A stretch of DNA of 64,000 bases, from NCBI RefSeq assembly GCF_026210795.1, contig NC_089447.1, positions 188,501 to 252,500 on the forward strand. The letters are read 5' to 3'. How positions within the stretch are numbered: the stretch's first letter is position 1; every line of letters begins with the position of its first letter. This stretch comes from Rhizophagus irregularis. Its lineage: Eukaryota > Glomeromycota > Glomeromycetes > Glomerales > Glomeraceae. A program made the position numbers and the translations under genes. The notes under the pieces were generated by a model. The model was given only the letters and a program-made list of their open reading frames with translations, searched no databases and was not told the DNA's origin. Positions 48,116 to 59,463 of the stretch are shown here, piece by piece.

Positions 48116-50300
48116 TTAACCAACCCATTAACATCATAATTGTTTAATCATTTTTGTATGACAATAAAAAGCAAAAGCCAATAGTGTTTAATGAAATATT
48201 TTACATGAGAAAAATATATGAATTTCACACTTTATTCTGACAGACTTTCGAACCTGACGGTATAACCTTTGATAATTTTTAGTTTTATATAATTTTTTTT
48301 TTTGAAATAATTTCTTTTTAGTTGTTTACATATTTATAATTTTTCATCACTTGGAAAAAAAAGAAGCAAAAAAAAAGAATTATTTATTTTTTCGTTCTTA
48401 TTTCAAATTTTTCCTATTCTTTCTATTCACAGATGAAATTTATTTATCTATTTTTTTCTATAAAAAAAAAATAGATCTTTCATTAAAGGAAAAATATATA
48501 AATATATACTTTCGCCTACTAATTATTATTTAGCTTGGGAAATATATCAATAAATAAATATAATAGATTATTACAAACAATATAAAAAAAAAATTCTCTG
48601 GACAATTACGGAAAAAATAACAAAAATCTATGCAGCTTGGATAAATAATTTCCATATTTTGAGACTATAAATCCCGTAAAAAAAAGCGCGTAATAAATTA
48701 TAGGGAATCTATGCAGCTGTTGATACAATGCCTGTACAAATAACTTAAACTGATTATATACATAAATAATCGATATATATTATTATGTAACTGTTCAGTT
48801 GATTCTTAAACGAAAAATATTGTAGCACGTAATAAATATTAAAAACAAATTAAACAATTTAATCCTGAAACTACTAGTAATACATTAATTAACTTAAAAT
48901 CATTCTTATATTATTATTTTGTCGACATATATGGCGTAATATAATTCACTTTTTTGTTTGTTTACTTTGTAATAGTTGAGAAATTTAAGTTGGTCAATTC
49001 TAAATTTGGTAGGACGACCGGGAAGTCGGAGTAGTATCACGTGATCATATTAAATATTTGTCTCTCCCTTATTTGTCACAATAAGTCACATAAATAATTT
49101 CTTATTGCCGTAATGCCGGCCAAAACTACTCCGCTTACGACCCTAAATTTGACAATTATACTAATTTGATTTTAATTTTAATTTATCTATTTTTTTTTTT
49201 AATTTGTATACGTACACGAAATATTTAAAAATGTAAATACTGTCAGATGTGATGCAAAAAAAAAGGACTTATAAAGTTTGTTTTTCTTTTCTTTCAATTC
49301 GTTAGTCATGATTTGCTTGGTGCTAAAGGGACATGTGCGTCCTTGAGTTTTTTGGCTACTGAGGGTGTATCTTTGTCAGTGTTTTCTTCATTGTCCAGAG
49401 AAATACGTTGGGTTTGTTGAGAAATGAGGTAGTGTCACGGACAAAAAAAATCGTCTTGAATAGTCACTGGTTCAAGAATCAAGATTAGGTGTCAATTTAG
49501 GAAGTAAAGGTCTGAAACCATCGTCAGGGCCCGTTAACTGCATAAATTTTTGATTAAAGCGTCGTCAACGAGACTTGCCGAAAGGGGAAGGTAGCTGACG
49601 TATTTGGAGGGTATATATTGTATTCGTTCAATAATTACTATGGCATTCGGATCTGAGAAGCAGATGTTTGAAGAAATGAAGTATAATGACTCTTTTTAGG
49701 ATTGTTAATATGTAGTCAAATAAGAAGTTCCATCTTTCGATTTTTTGTTGATATTCTTTATATTAGGTTTTAATTTTTGATGAGGTGGATGTTTTTATGC
49801 GCAAAATGACTGTATAAGATAGTCCCAAGTAGTTACTATAGATATTCTTCAGGACGTTTCAATTGTGTCTGAATATTGGTTTTCAACTGAACCACTTTTT
49901 TCGGTAACGTGATTTTGTACTAATTTAAATAGATTAAACAGACCGCAATAAATTAAAATATATATTCTTTATTCTATTCTACTTCTTATTTTTACTGTAT
50001 TTTATTTTGTTGTGAAAATAAAACGCGTTTTTAATAAACTATCAAGTTTTGAAGAAAACTTTTCTATTTATTAATGCATTGTAAAAATTATCTTTATTAA
50101 ATTATATAAATATAAATAATATAATGATTCATTATCAAATATTTAAATTTATTAAATTTATTTTAATAAAAATAAGTTTATAAAGTGAAAAGGATCATAA
50201 GAAATATTTTAAATAAACGTACCTTTGCATTTTTTCTTATTAAAAACTACAGATATTTTTAAGATAAATGTTCCCTCGTTTTATTTTTTTCTTTAAAAAA
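48116..50300. other. Mostly non-coding, with a possible coding relic at 49310-49440
   Basis: 48630-48715 weakly resembles 28855-28955. On the minus strand 49430-49310 encodes SQQTQRISLDNEENTDKDTP then KKLKDAHVPLAP before a stop, at higher GC than its surroundings, and 49440-49910 is also less AT-rich, suggesting a decayed transposon or gene piece that I cannot name. Confidence 0.35.
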
Positions 50301-50303
50301 GAC

Positions 50304-50985
50304 TTAAGATGTTAAATGGTCCTACTCAGTCCTACGTGGTCTTTCTCAATCGGTCTTTAGGACTGGACCGGACTGCGGTCCCGGATTGTATATGGTGCAG
50401 CAGGACTGAGGTGAAGACCAACACCAGTCCTAAGTTCCGATCTTAAATATTATTGGTCAGTTATTTTTGATCCTGTGATTGTAGAAACATGAAATACAGC
50501 TTGTTAGAATTGTCTCATCTAGACGAGTCTGATGATGGTTGTTTTATCTTTCTGTGATCGCTGCTGGGTGCCGAGTAATTCTAAGATTCATTATTTTACC
50601 ATTTTTTTTACTGAACCATTCAACGCTGCCTGGCCACATGTAAACCAACAGATAATCAATATATTTAATGTTTATAAGTTCTGCAATATACAACTAAAAA
50701 AATCATTAATTCTATAAAAATATTAATGGATTATCTAATTATTCAACTATTTAGAATTATTTGGCCAATCCAATAATGAAATGAATTTTTTACACTTTTT
50801 AGCATATCTTTTAAATATTACTGCATTAGTATTTTTATTTTCATATTTTCATCATTTATATATGTGGTCTTTTAAAAGACCGATAGTCTTATTGCTATTC
50901 ACAAAGACCCTAGTCTTTTTGGTCCAGTCTTTTAAGTCTTAAGACTGAAAAGACCATAAGCCCTAGGACCGAGTTAACATCTTTA
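50304..50985. mobile_element. hAT-like MITE with GGTCCT/AAGACC subterminal words
   Basis: The ends TTAAGATGTTAAATGGTCCTA and, on the minus strand, TAAAGATGTTAACTCGGTCC are inverted. AGTCCTA, GGACTG, GGTCTT and AAGACT words cluster in the first 130 and last 120 bp. Flanks AAAAGACT and AAAAAACC are only partly alike, so the duplication is doubtful. No transposase is visible. Confidence 0.5.
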
Positions 50986-51143
50986 AAAAAAACCACAAAA
51001 ATTTTTCAATAAAGTTCGTTAAATCTATGTTATCGAAAATTTGTTGATTCGGCAAATATCATGGGTAAAAATATCGCAATTGGCCGTATATATATTATTT
51101 GTCTAAATTTGCGAATGTGAGGGTTATGTTGAATAAAAAATTA

Positions 51144-52437
51144 ATTCGTGATCCGTCTCCAAACCAGTGAATTCTACTACTTTTCAGGGAATTATTTTTG
51201 CAAATTAATTAGCAGGAAATTTAGGTAAGAGCAATAGATATAGCAGGCAGGAAATGTGATGTGAACTTACGAAATAAATTAGTAGAGAAAAATAGTTTAG
51301 AAAAAACTGACATTCCAAAAGTATTCACCATTCAAAATTAGATATATATCGCTCAGTATAAGCAAAATATGGTACAATAAGCTAGACAACTTGTGATTGA
51401 TAGAAATAAATAATTTTAATATTTTTTTTTATATTTTTTTTGTTTATACCTTTAAAAACGCTATATTATACAATTACAAGAATTATACCGATCACAAAGT
51501 TAATATTTTTTATTAAATATTATTTATATGCTGGTAAATAATTTGTTTTAAAAGGCCGGAATCCAGCGTCGCTAAAGAAAAAATTTTTTAATTAATCATA
51601 CAATAGGCCTGTTCAATTCTGATCGTCCGGGTTTTTTGATCGAAAATCTATTAAGTATTAACCAATACTAACATGTGATCAAAATCAAAATTGAGTACTT
51701 TGATCGGCTTATTGAACGGTTAACCTTGGTCACCTTATTTTTCGTATAATAAAATATTTTTCTTTTTTAAATATGGCAAATAAGCAATACCATAAAGGTA
51801 TAGTAAACTTTTTGAGGGCGCATATTAAAACTTTACTAAGCACCAGAAACGTTAAAAAAAGCGATCAAAATGATACCACATTTTCGTTGTTGGGTTGTTG
51901 ATCAGGTTCACACAATTTCATCTGCCAATAATTATCAACTCAAAACCCGATCAAAATTCCGAACGATAAAGGCCCAATATAAAAATTTTTGACGAATCTT
52001 TAATCCCCAGCAATTGGTTACACAGTTACACTATTTTCATACGAGTTGTAATACAAATTTGGCTATACCAATTTGTACTACTATACTAGTATAAATCATT
52101 TCAAAAATAACTGAAAGGGCTGGCTTAGAATAGTATATTTTTTTTTTTGCTTTGAACCAATAAAAAAAAGCATAGAAGCTCCAATCCAGGACTCTTAAAA
52201 TTTTCAACTCGGTATAACATATATCACCAATTTGTATAACATCGTAACCTTAAATGGTAAGTATATGTTGATCAAACTTGCGAAACTAATAAATGACGCA
52301 AATTTATCATTCCATTATTTCAATTTATTATTCATTATAAAAAAAAATTCTAGGAAAATCAGCTCAAAAACCATTTAAGGGATAATTACTCCGAAATGTA
52401 TTAGTAGTTTTCACTGGTTCGGAGACGGATCACGAAT
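51144..52437. mobile_element. Inverted-repeat element with TA flanks
   Basis: The left end ATTCGTGATCCGTCTCCAAA and the right end, read on the minus strand, ATTCGTGATCCGTCTCCGAA continue through CCAGTGAA and CTACTA. TA dinucleotides flank both ends (51142-51143, 52438-52439). 1.29 kb, no transposase recognised. Another inverted-repeat element is nested at 51606-51974. It stands exactly where a C-type gene would be expected upstream of D2. Confidence 0.6.
51606..51974. mobile_element. Nested MITE (GGCCTGTTC family)
   Basis: The left end GGCCTGTTCAATTCTGATCG and the right end, minus strand, GGCCTTTATCGTTCGGAATT both continue into TTTTGATCGGGTTTTGA-like words with small gaps. The word CCTGTTCAATTCT also ends the small element at 3668-3807. 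Confidence 0.45.
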
Positions 52438-52454
52438 TAAGTTGTCTCAGCCTT

Positions 52455-52600
52455 ATGAATGGTTTACGCCTAAAAATAGTAATTAATTATGGCAACTTAA
52501 GCGAAAAAAAAGAAAAAGAATAGAAAATGCATATGGAAAATATATTAAAATTAATTATTATACATAGCTATTTATTTTTTTTTTAGTAATGAACAAGTTA
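52455..52600. repeat. 3' flank of a lost C-type gene
   Basis: AAAATAGTAATTAATTATGG, then a GAAAAAGAATAGAAAA word and CATATGGAAAATATATTAAA recur at 63370-63470 downstream of the C-type relic, and more loosely at 44955-45070 after gene C. The gene itself is missing here. Confidence 0.6.
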
Positions 52601-52819
52601 AATTACAAATAATCTTTAAACACAGTGATTCTAACTCAAAAAATCCTTAAGATAAATTATGTTTTATTTATACGATTACAAAATAAGCAACTTCTTAGAG
52701 AAAATTCGATACATAAAATATAAGAAATAAAGAAAATAACAAATGCATATTCGTTTCATAAAAAATCTTAATCATTATTACATATTTTTTTGAATTAAAA
52801 AAGATGTACAATTGTAAAC

Positions 52820-53359
52820 TTATTTCGATGCAAGGAATTGTTTCAAATAATATTCAAGATTTTCTTTGAGTTCCGTAGAAAATTCAACATATATTTCTTG
52901 CTGTTGTTCTTCATGATTAAATTCAACTCCATGAATATTTTTATTTAAATATTCAACGATTGACGAATGTGGGATTAATACACAAGTGACTTTATAACAT
53001 TTTTTTTCTTCAATCTTGAGAAAATAAAATTCATGCAAATTATTTTGTTGAACATTATTTTGAACTGAACTATTATTATTATTGCCCAAGAGTTCAGATA
53101 CAAGTTCAAAAGATATCGATATTTCCCTATAACTAATATCGTAAATTTGATAATCATTGGGTGGTTTGTAAAAGAAATTCGAGATAACATCTTGTGAGTT
53201 GATATCTTCTTGTGAGTTGTTGGACAATATTTGGTGATCTTGGACGAGTTGTCTTGGAGTCATTTGTTGTGTGCTAATATTAGCGTTATCATTTTGAGAC
53301 ATACTTGACATCGTAGTAGTCACGTGAACTAAGTTCTCATTGGCTTGTTCGTTAATCAT
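52820..53359 (-). CDS. Gene D2: two-unit PND-motif protein
   Basis: This 179-residue protein is a close paralogue of D1. Unit 1 is NFFYKPPNDYQIYDISY, unit 2 is LHEFYFLKIEEKKCYKVTC then LIPHSSIVEYLNKNIHG, with the same C-terminal helix ending KQFLASK. The N-terminal 60 residues are alignable but changed by small insertions (a repeated NSQEDINSQD). Relative to D1 one extra base before the start puts the upstream ATG (at 53370) out of frame: it would read six codons and stop across the true ATG, a short overlapping upstream ORF. A Mutator-like element lies about 210 bp upstream of the start and may have replaced or altered the promoter. Function unknown. Confidence 0.72.
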   Translation of the reverse strand: MINEQANENLVHVTTTMSSMSQNDNANISTQQMTPRQLVQDHQILSNNSQEDINSQDVISNFFYKPPNDYQIYDISYREISISFELVSELLGNNNNSSVQNNVQQNNLHEFYFLKIEEKKCYKVTCVLIPHSSIVEYLNKNIHGVEFNHEEQQQEIYVEFSTELKENLEYYLKQFLASK

Positions 53360-53372
53360 CTTTGAAAGGCAT
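53353..53372 (-). promoter_or_regulatory. Short upstream ORF overlapping the D2 start
   Basis: From an ATG in the conserved CATTATATGCCTTTC context (minus strand), six codons run to a TAA that overlaps the first codons of D2. In D1 the same ATG is the in-frame start. This would be expected to reduce translation of D2 if it is transcribed; that is inference. Confidence 0.4.
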
Positions 53373-53558
53373 ATAATGTAAAAATTAAGGGTGAATTTTT
53401 AAATAATAAATTGATATTTTGAAAATATGGTCTTTTTAAAAAATAAAATTAAATATTTAATTTTTAATTCATCTTAGAGGGCAATGAAATAAGCTATTTA
53501 TAAAAAAAAAAATATCTGATATATATAGAGTAAAAAACCATTGTGAATACGTAACACA

Positions 53559-53567
53559 CCTATATTA
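53559..53567 (+). repeat. Target-site duplication of the Mutator-like element, left copy
   Basis: CCTATATTA, identical to 59455-59463; 9 bp as for Mutator-like elements. Confidence 0.9.
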
Positions 53568-54133
53568 ATAATCATGTATTTTTCCGAAATGTTTTCCGAA
53601 TTTTTCGGAAAACTACACGATTTTTTGTTGAGTGATATTCCCCTCAGAATAGTGTGGCTTGGTGGCTTGTAAATAGATGTTTCACAAAACTATAAAAAAT
53701 CGTGTAACAAATTACTTGCGATAAATATTTTTTTTTTTATTTTTATTTTTTTCGTAGAGTTGGTATTTACGTTTCGTGGTAGTAGTAAATTTAGTAAATT
53801 TCAATTTCCATTTATTTTCTTCTTTTTCTAGTTTTTAGAAATAGTTTTATGTGAAATTATTAGCTTTCATATATAAATGTTTTTTTTTAAAGAATTTTAA
53901 ACCGAATCCTTTTTTTTCTTTTTTTTTACTGTAGAAACTTAACAAGAGGGCTGCTTAGTTAAGTTTCGTGACAAGGCTTTTTCAGGATATTTTGCACGCA
54001 ATAATTTAGGAACGACTCTATGTGAAATTCAAGAAGGTTATAAGGTAAGGTTATTGTTTGGGATTATTTTAACGAATTAACGTTTTTTCCCTTCAGTTTG
54101 ACATTTTTTTTTCTTTCTTTACCATTTAGAAAC
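53568..54133 (+). repeat. MULE terminal inverted repeat, left
   Basis: Pairs with 58888-59454; shared order: TTTTCCGAAATG, CACGATTTTTTGTTGAG, GTGTGGCTTGGTGGC, TTCGTGGTAGTAGTAAATTT, CTTAACAAGAGGGCTGCTTA, CGCAATAATTTAGGAACGAC, then TTTACCATTTAGAAA, after which similarity stops. Confidence 0.9.
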
Positions 54134-54581
54134 CATCCAACCAAGAACAATTCCAATAAGAAGTTCATACGGATGTAAGTCTTATAGTTTTTACCATTTT
54201 TTTATTGCAAATTTCAGTATTGGAGAGTTCGATAGTAATGAATTAATATCTTCTATTATTTAGAAACAAGTTTTAACGATTCGTTAAAAGTATTTGTAGT
54301 GAAACTAAGTTCTTTGTCAAAAGAATAAGAAGGGTGTATATATTTAATATAATGGATATCGAAGGTTATTTTTATTTTATCTAGTATAGGACAATTTTTT
54401 AATAAATTCATTACAAAAATTGAAAATTATGGCGTCAATTACATTAATGCTTAAAACTATTCATATATTTAACCTTTAACAATTCAATATCCAATGTGGG
54501 CTGTACTGATGATCGTATCTGAACCTCTAGCCCCACTATTACCATTTGCACCAGCAATTTATAATATTTAATCAATTTCGT

Positions 54582-56145
54582 TTAGTGTAGCTTTTGAGTT
54601 TGATTCTTTTCTTTCCTTTCTAATTCTAAATTAACCCATTTCACAATTGCATCTAACGTCTTATCACATTTTGGGATATCAATATTATTTAATATACGTG
54701 AAACCATTGATTGATTAAATCCGATTGAATGGGTCGAAAGTTCCCTAATTTCAAGTGCTATCCTTGACTGGCTTGGAGCATCAAGCCCTTTTCTATATTC
54801 CATTACAACCTTGAAATTATTCATAATATCAGTTTCTTCTTTTGAGAAAACCTTTCTTTTTTTAGGTTTCCATTGTTCATACATATCATTTGTATCTGTT
54901 TGCAGATTTGTACTAAATTAAAAGCATTTATTAATAAATTATTATATAATTTCAATAATAAACATAAATAAAATTACCTTTTTTTACGCATTAACGTCTC
55001 TGCAATTAGATTTTGCGTAGATTTTAAGGTTTGAGTTCTAGTATAAATATATTGATCAATAGGTAAATTTTTTTTACCTATGTCTAAATTTTTGACAATA
55101 TTGTTTTCAACTTCAACTGTAGCTGTTGTACGTCTTGTTCTGCTTTTTACAGCAGGAACCAAATTACTCCATAAAATAATCGTCTTCCACCATACTTTGT
55201 CCATATATTTTACTAAATTCAAACTATAAAAAGGATTTTTAATACTTTTTGATTGAGACAACTGTGCGCTAACTGTAATATCTAATTGTGGAATTAAAAT
55301 TTTATAATTTTCGTTATTTTCTTGTATGATTTTTAATAATACATTATTATCTAAATTATAAGTCCATGAATGTGATTCTTCTGGATTTAATAAATGAGAA
55401 ATTTGCATTGGTTATTATTCATATTTTCTTCCAAATTATTTGGATCCAAATGATCCAAGTCCAAACATAAATCTGGTATATTTGTTATATCAAAATTTTT
55501 GTTTAAAAACTTTTTTTTTTCAATTAGATTTATGTTTTCATTAGCTAATTCAAAATATTCTTGACTCATTATCCATTCCCATTTTTCGATTTCTCTTTCA
55601 GCATTTGGAAGAGTTTCCGTTACTCTAACAGAATTCCAAACTCGCATAGCAAACTTTGATAAAATTCCTCGATCATAGCCTGCCTAATATGGTGGCGTAT
55701 AGCTCTAATTGCGTGTCCAAAACACCAACCAACTATTACTTTTGACCTATCAAATTCATTATTAATGACACTATTCGTCATTCTATCAATATACTGATCA
55801 ACATTTTCGTTGTTATATTCTCCTAATATAGCAATCAATAAATTTCGTGCACAATCTGTATTAATTAAAAAAGGTACTGAATTTGAACCAAATAATTTTA
55901 ATTCTTTTTGCCTATATATATGGAGATAATGCTGAAGATTTTTTGATGATAAATCATTCGTTACTAATTCAAATACGTCTACTGGAGGAGCATCTGATGA
56001 ATTATTACTTGATGGCATTGTATAAAAAGCATTTAGAATTCTTTTGTTATTTGAATTATTTACTGGCGTAAGATAATGAGGTACAGGCTTTACAAGTTGT
56101 CCTGTATAGTCTAAAAAAATTCCAGGATTATTACTTACATTATAA
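54582..56145 (-). pseudogene. MULE transposase: DDE core and C-terminal HTH
   Basis: Minus-strand pieces in order. From the MITE border (56145): NVSNNPGIFLDYTGQLV, where Asp of FLDYTG fits the first catalytic position; then PFLINTDCARNLLIAILGEY (second Asp) and VIVGWCFGHAIRAIRHH with the CxxH motif that follows it in MULE transposases (55620-56145). A frame change leads to 55387-55647 and another to 54974-55408, which has NPFYSLNLVKYM, TIILWSNLV and TTATVEVENNIVK, where Glu of VEVEN fits the third position. A GT-AG intron (54913-54977, phase 2) joins the last exon to 54582: SQSRIALEIRELS and FNQSMVSRILNNI, an HTH-like DNA-binding domain. At least two frame shifts make it inactive. Catalytic assignments are by pattern only. 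Confidence 0.72.
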
Positions 56146-56455
56146 GGCCACACAAATTCGAATTTTCGGTTCACTTCACCCGGCCGGGTCACTTTTTCAA
56201 ATTTCAATAAAAAAAAGTTTATATATAAAAAATTTATCACGTGATCGGGACGTAATTTTATTGGCGGGTAAGTTTATCACGCGGCTGATAACTTCTAGAG
56301 CGAAAATAAATTCCTCCCTTTTAAAAGTTAACCAATCAAATGTCACGATTTTATATATAAACTTTTTTTACTAATAAACAATAAACCCCGGGTCCCCGGG
56401 TCGATTTTAAATTTCAATGTTACGTGAACCGAAAAATTGAATTTGTGTGGCCTAA
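56143..56455. mobile_element. Harbinger-type MITE nested in the MULE transposase
   Basis: A 307-bp element (56146-56452) flanked by TAA on both sides (56143-56145 and 56453-56455), matching the 3-bp TWA duplications of PIF/Harbinger. Ends GGCCACACAAATTCGAATTT and, on the minus strand, GGCCACACAAATTCAATTTT both continue through CGGTTCAC (about 29 bp). CACCCGGCCGGGT and CCCGGGTCCCCGGGT lie just inside. It has no coding capacity. It splits the transposase frame just before the first catalytic Asp and adds a stop. Confidence 0.88.
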
Positions 56456-57273
56456 TGGTAATAACAAATTCCTGCTTCATTAAAAATTACAACTGATAAA
56501 GGTTGTGTTTGAATCGGTTCTTGAATAAATCCCCATAGTTGACGTTTATTAACTGAATGAGCGCCATTTTTTTTAATATAATCATCTTTTTCATTACTAT
56601 TTATATCTAAAATAGCTGCATGTAACCGTTCACATAAGTTATAACCCGATTTATTTTCTTTATTTTTTGAAGAATAAATAGTTCGAGCTGAATGGGCTGA
56701 TGGTATACCCTGTCAATTACCAGTGTAACGAACTTCATTTTTAACATTTAATAAAATTTTTTTCCTCATGTCACGAGGTGATCCAAAATCTTTTGATTTC
56801 GCTAATACTTGTCTTGCATATCCACGACATTGACCAAACATTTTTCCATCTAAATGCTTACACTTTCTTTTATTTGTCAAATATACTACATTAATTTTAA
56901 CAACCTCTCTTAATTGAATTAGATCCATTTTATTAACAACTATTTTAAATGTTGTTTGATTACTTTTGTCACAACCTCCACAATAACATTGTTTAACTAA
57001 AGTTTTATTGTTTTCATATGTTTTGTTAACAGAAATTGATATTTGTGGTGGGAATTCAGGTTGTTTTCTAAGTAGTTCAAATAAATGATAATTGCTTATT
57101 TGCCAATCTCTCCAATGATAATTAAAATTTTGATTTTTATCAATATCACATATAAATAAAGAACTTAGTGCTTTTTGATAAGAAATTTCAAATTGAAAAT
57201 CTTTTGCATCGGAATAAATCAAATAATCACCTATTAGGAATAAAATCACTATCAATTCCCATAAATAGTCCAA
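56456..57273 (-). pseudogene. MULE transposase N-terminal region, Cys/His-rich
   Basis: The minus-strand frame opens at 57273 with MDYLWELIVILFLI (the first residues overlap the OTU frame and may not be used) and continues to NEVRYTGN and a TGA at about 56713. The same frame then stays open beyond the stop (QGIPSAHSARTIYSS to FNEAGICYYH) up to the MITE, so the TGA is a point nonsense change. The region has CYCGGC, KRKCKHLDGKMFGQCRGYAR and GSPRDMRKK, a Cys/His arrangement that precedes the catalytic core in this kind of transposase and could bind zinc or DNA. Confidence 0.65.
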
Positions 57274-58135
57274 TTATAGTGTTTGGATCTACTTCGCTAT
57301 CAGTAATATGTTCATTATTTGTTTTATCAGCCGTTAAATCATTATGATTATTTTGCAAAGAAAGTACTTCTTGAATTAATGGAGATTGTTCATACTCTTT
57401 TCGTTTAAAAACTGGTACAAAATGATTGGATTTACCACTACTTTGAAAATCCTTTGCAGAAATAGAGCTCCACATAATAATACAATGTGGATAAAAATGA
57501 TCACCTTGTCGTGGCATTATAATCCGATTATAAATTTGATTCATAAATGTATTACCAGTTTGTGGAAAGAGAGACTCAATAGGTCTATGCAAAACTGATG
57601 CCAATCCAAAAAAAGCAATCATAGAGCACCAAGAATTTGGTTTACACATTAATTTTAGTTCAGAAATGTATTCACTTGCTTTTTTAAAAGAATTATTTTG
57701 AGTTTCCATATTTATATTATCTAATGCTTTGTCTCGATAAAAAATGTCTTGTTCAAAAATTTCTTGTTGTAAATAATGATCCGCGTTCGCCATTAATTCA
57801 ATCATCACAGCTAAACGTAATTGCATATGATTGTCCTCATGCCCAAAAGCAATTAATGAAGCACTATTAAAAAAACAATTGCCATTTGGGGTTGACTTAA
57901 TACAGATATGATTAGCATACTTTTCAGGAATCAATTTCATCGCCTTATTATCTCTTTGGACATAATCCCATTCTTCGTAAATATGACTAAAATTAGTTGA
58001 AAGTATTACATTATTTAGATTAAATTGTGTGCCATAAGTAATTATATTTTTAAGTGTAATGTCATTTTTACAAAGAAAATTGAAAATGTCATATAAAGTA
58101 TTTTCAGCCATAATTGAATTCATCTTGCAAAACAC
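57227..58135 (-). CDS. OTU-type cysteine protease region of the MULE
   Basis: This 302-codon frame is the best preserved part of the element. STPNGNCFFNSASLIAFGHE (81-100) is the OTU nucleophile motif (D/N-G-N-C) with Cys87; SNHFVPVF near 236-243 supplies the catalytic His238; between them come LRLAVMIELMANADHYL and WCSMIAFFGLASVLHRPIES, typical of OTU/vertnin-like folds. OTU proteases cut ubiquitin-like chains; similar domains are known in some Mutator-type transposons, where their role is unclear. It overlaps the next frame by 47 bp in another phase, so the protein was probably one polyprotein or a spliced product. The true start may be Met5 or Met9. Confidence 0.72.
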   Translation of the reverse strand: MFCKMNSIMAENTLYDIFNFLCKNDITLKNIITYGTQFNLNNVILSTNFSHIYEEWDYVQRDNKAMKLIPEKYANHICIKSTPNGNCFFNSASLIAFGHEDNHMQLRLAVMIELMANADHYLQQEIFEQDIFYRDKALDNINMETQNNSFKKASEYISELKLMCKPNSWCSMIAFFGLASVLHRPIESLFPQTGNTFMNQIYNRIIMPRQGDHFYPHCIIMWSSISAKDFQSSGKSNHFVPVFKRKEYEQSPLIQEVLSLQNNHNDLTADKTNNEHITDSEVDPNTIIGLFMGIDSDFIPNR

Positions 58136-58887
58136 ATGAAAAGTAGCAACAAAATAAATTTTACTGTAAAAACACTTAACAAATATAGATAGATAGTTGT
58201 AAGAAAAAGGTTTGTTAAGCTAAGGTAAAAGTGAAAAAAAATGTTTTATTAAGAAAGTGTAAAAAAAAGTTTTATTAAGCAAGAAATCACGTAAAAAAGT
58301 TGAATAAGAATGTTTATTAAGTAAAAAAAATGTGTAAAAGAATCAAAGAAAACGTTTTGTTGGTAAAAACACGCAAATATGATATGATTTATAATTATAA
58401 TTTTTATGGTAAAGAAGCATTCATAAAAGAAGAAAGAATTATGTAATTTTTAATGGCAAAAATCCTTTTACAGAAGTCAAGCATTTGGATTCTTTAGATT
58501 TATGGTAGTAGTAATGGTAAAAGTAATTTTGTACATCAATATGCATATGTATATTGATGAATAAAGTTAGTCGTACTAGCAAAACCAATAAGTCATATGT
58601 TAATTAATATGATTAAATCAAAAATTCAGAATTACATTCATAATTTATTAAAATAAAAACAATAATGGAATACTAGATTCACATTAAAGAATAAGAATAG
58701 AAAATTATTTAGAAAATATTGCCACAAAATCACAAAAAATAAAAATATCCCTCTTGAATTTTGCAAAAATCCTAATAATAGAAAAAGAAAAAATGTTAAA
58801 TTGAAGAAAAACAAAGTAAATTCGCTAAAATGACCCCTAAAAAAACCACTACCATAAACTTTATTTCCTGATTTCGCAATAGAAACA
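58136..58887. other. MULE 5' region between OTU start and right terminal repeat
   Basis: AT-rich with repeated TTATTAAG and GTAAAAA words (58210-58345). No gene; the minus-strand frame at 58638-58997 spans the terminal-repeat border and is chance. Confidence 0.5.
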
Positions 58888-59454
58888 TTTCTAAATGGTA
58901 AAGAAAGAAAAAAAAATGTCAAACTGAAGGGAAAAAATGTTAATTCGTTAAAATAATCCTGAACAATAACCTTACCTATAACCTTCTTAAATTTCACATA
59001 GAGTCGTTCCTAAATTATTGCGTGCAAAAATTCCTGAAAAAGCCTTGTCACGAAACTTAACTAAGCAGCCCTCTTGTTAAGTTTCTACAGTAAAAAAAAA
59101 GAAAAAAAGAATTCGTTTTAAAATTCTTTAAAAAAAAACATTTATATATGAAAGCTAATAATTTCACATAAAACTATTTCTAAAACTAGAAAAAGAAGAA
59201 AATAAATGGAAATTGAAATTTACTAAATTTACTACTACCACGAAACGTAAATACCAACTCTACGAAAAAAATAAAAATAAAAATAAAAAAAAAATATTTA
59301 TCGCAAGTAATTTGTTACACGATTTTTTATAGTTTTGTGAAACATCTATTTACAAGCCACCAAGCCACACTATTCTGAGGGGAATATCACTCAACAAAAA
59401 ATCGTGTAGTTTTCCGAAAAATTCGGAAAACATTTCGGAAAAATACATGATTAT
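58888..59454 (-). repeat. MULE terminal inverted repeat, right
   Basis: Inverse of 53568-54133, with only scattered substitutions and small T-run length differences. Confidence 0.9.
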
Positions 59455-59463
59455 CCTATATTA
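59455..59463 (+). repeat. Target-site duplication of the Mutator-like element, right copy
   Basis: CCTATATTA, as on the left side. Confidence 0.9.

Larger units (their letters stand above)
53568..59454 (-). mobile_element. Mutator-like element (MULE), 5.9 kb, with OTU and transposase
   Basis: The terminal inverted repeats span 53568-54133 and 58888-59454, about 566 bp and nearly identical by eye, starting ATAATCATGTATTTTTCCG. A perfect 9-bp duplication CCTATATTA flanks the element. On the minus strand it carries an OTU-type cysteine protease region, a Cys/His-rich region, a DDE transposase and a C-terminal HTH, now broken by stops, frame changes and a nested MITE. Near-identity of the terminal repeats implies recent movement, although this copy's own transposase is damaged, so it was probably moved by another copy. 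It inserted about 210 bp upstream of gene D2. Confidence 0.9.

Noticed and set aside
58638-58997. Minus-strand ORF of 119 codons in the MULE
   Set aside because: It crosses the terminal-repeat border and is low-complexity Phe/Leu; the terminal repeat copy at the other end does not keep it.
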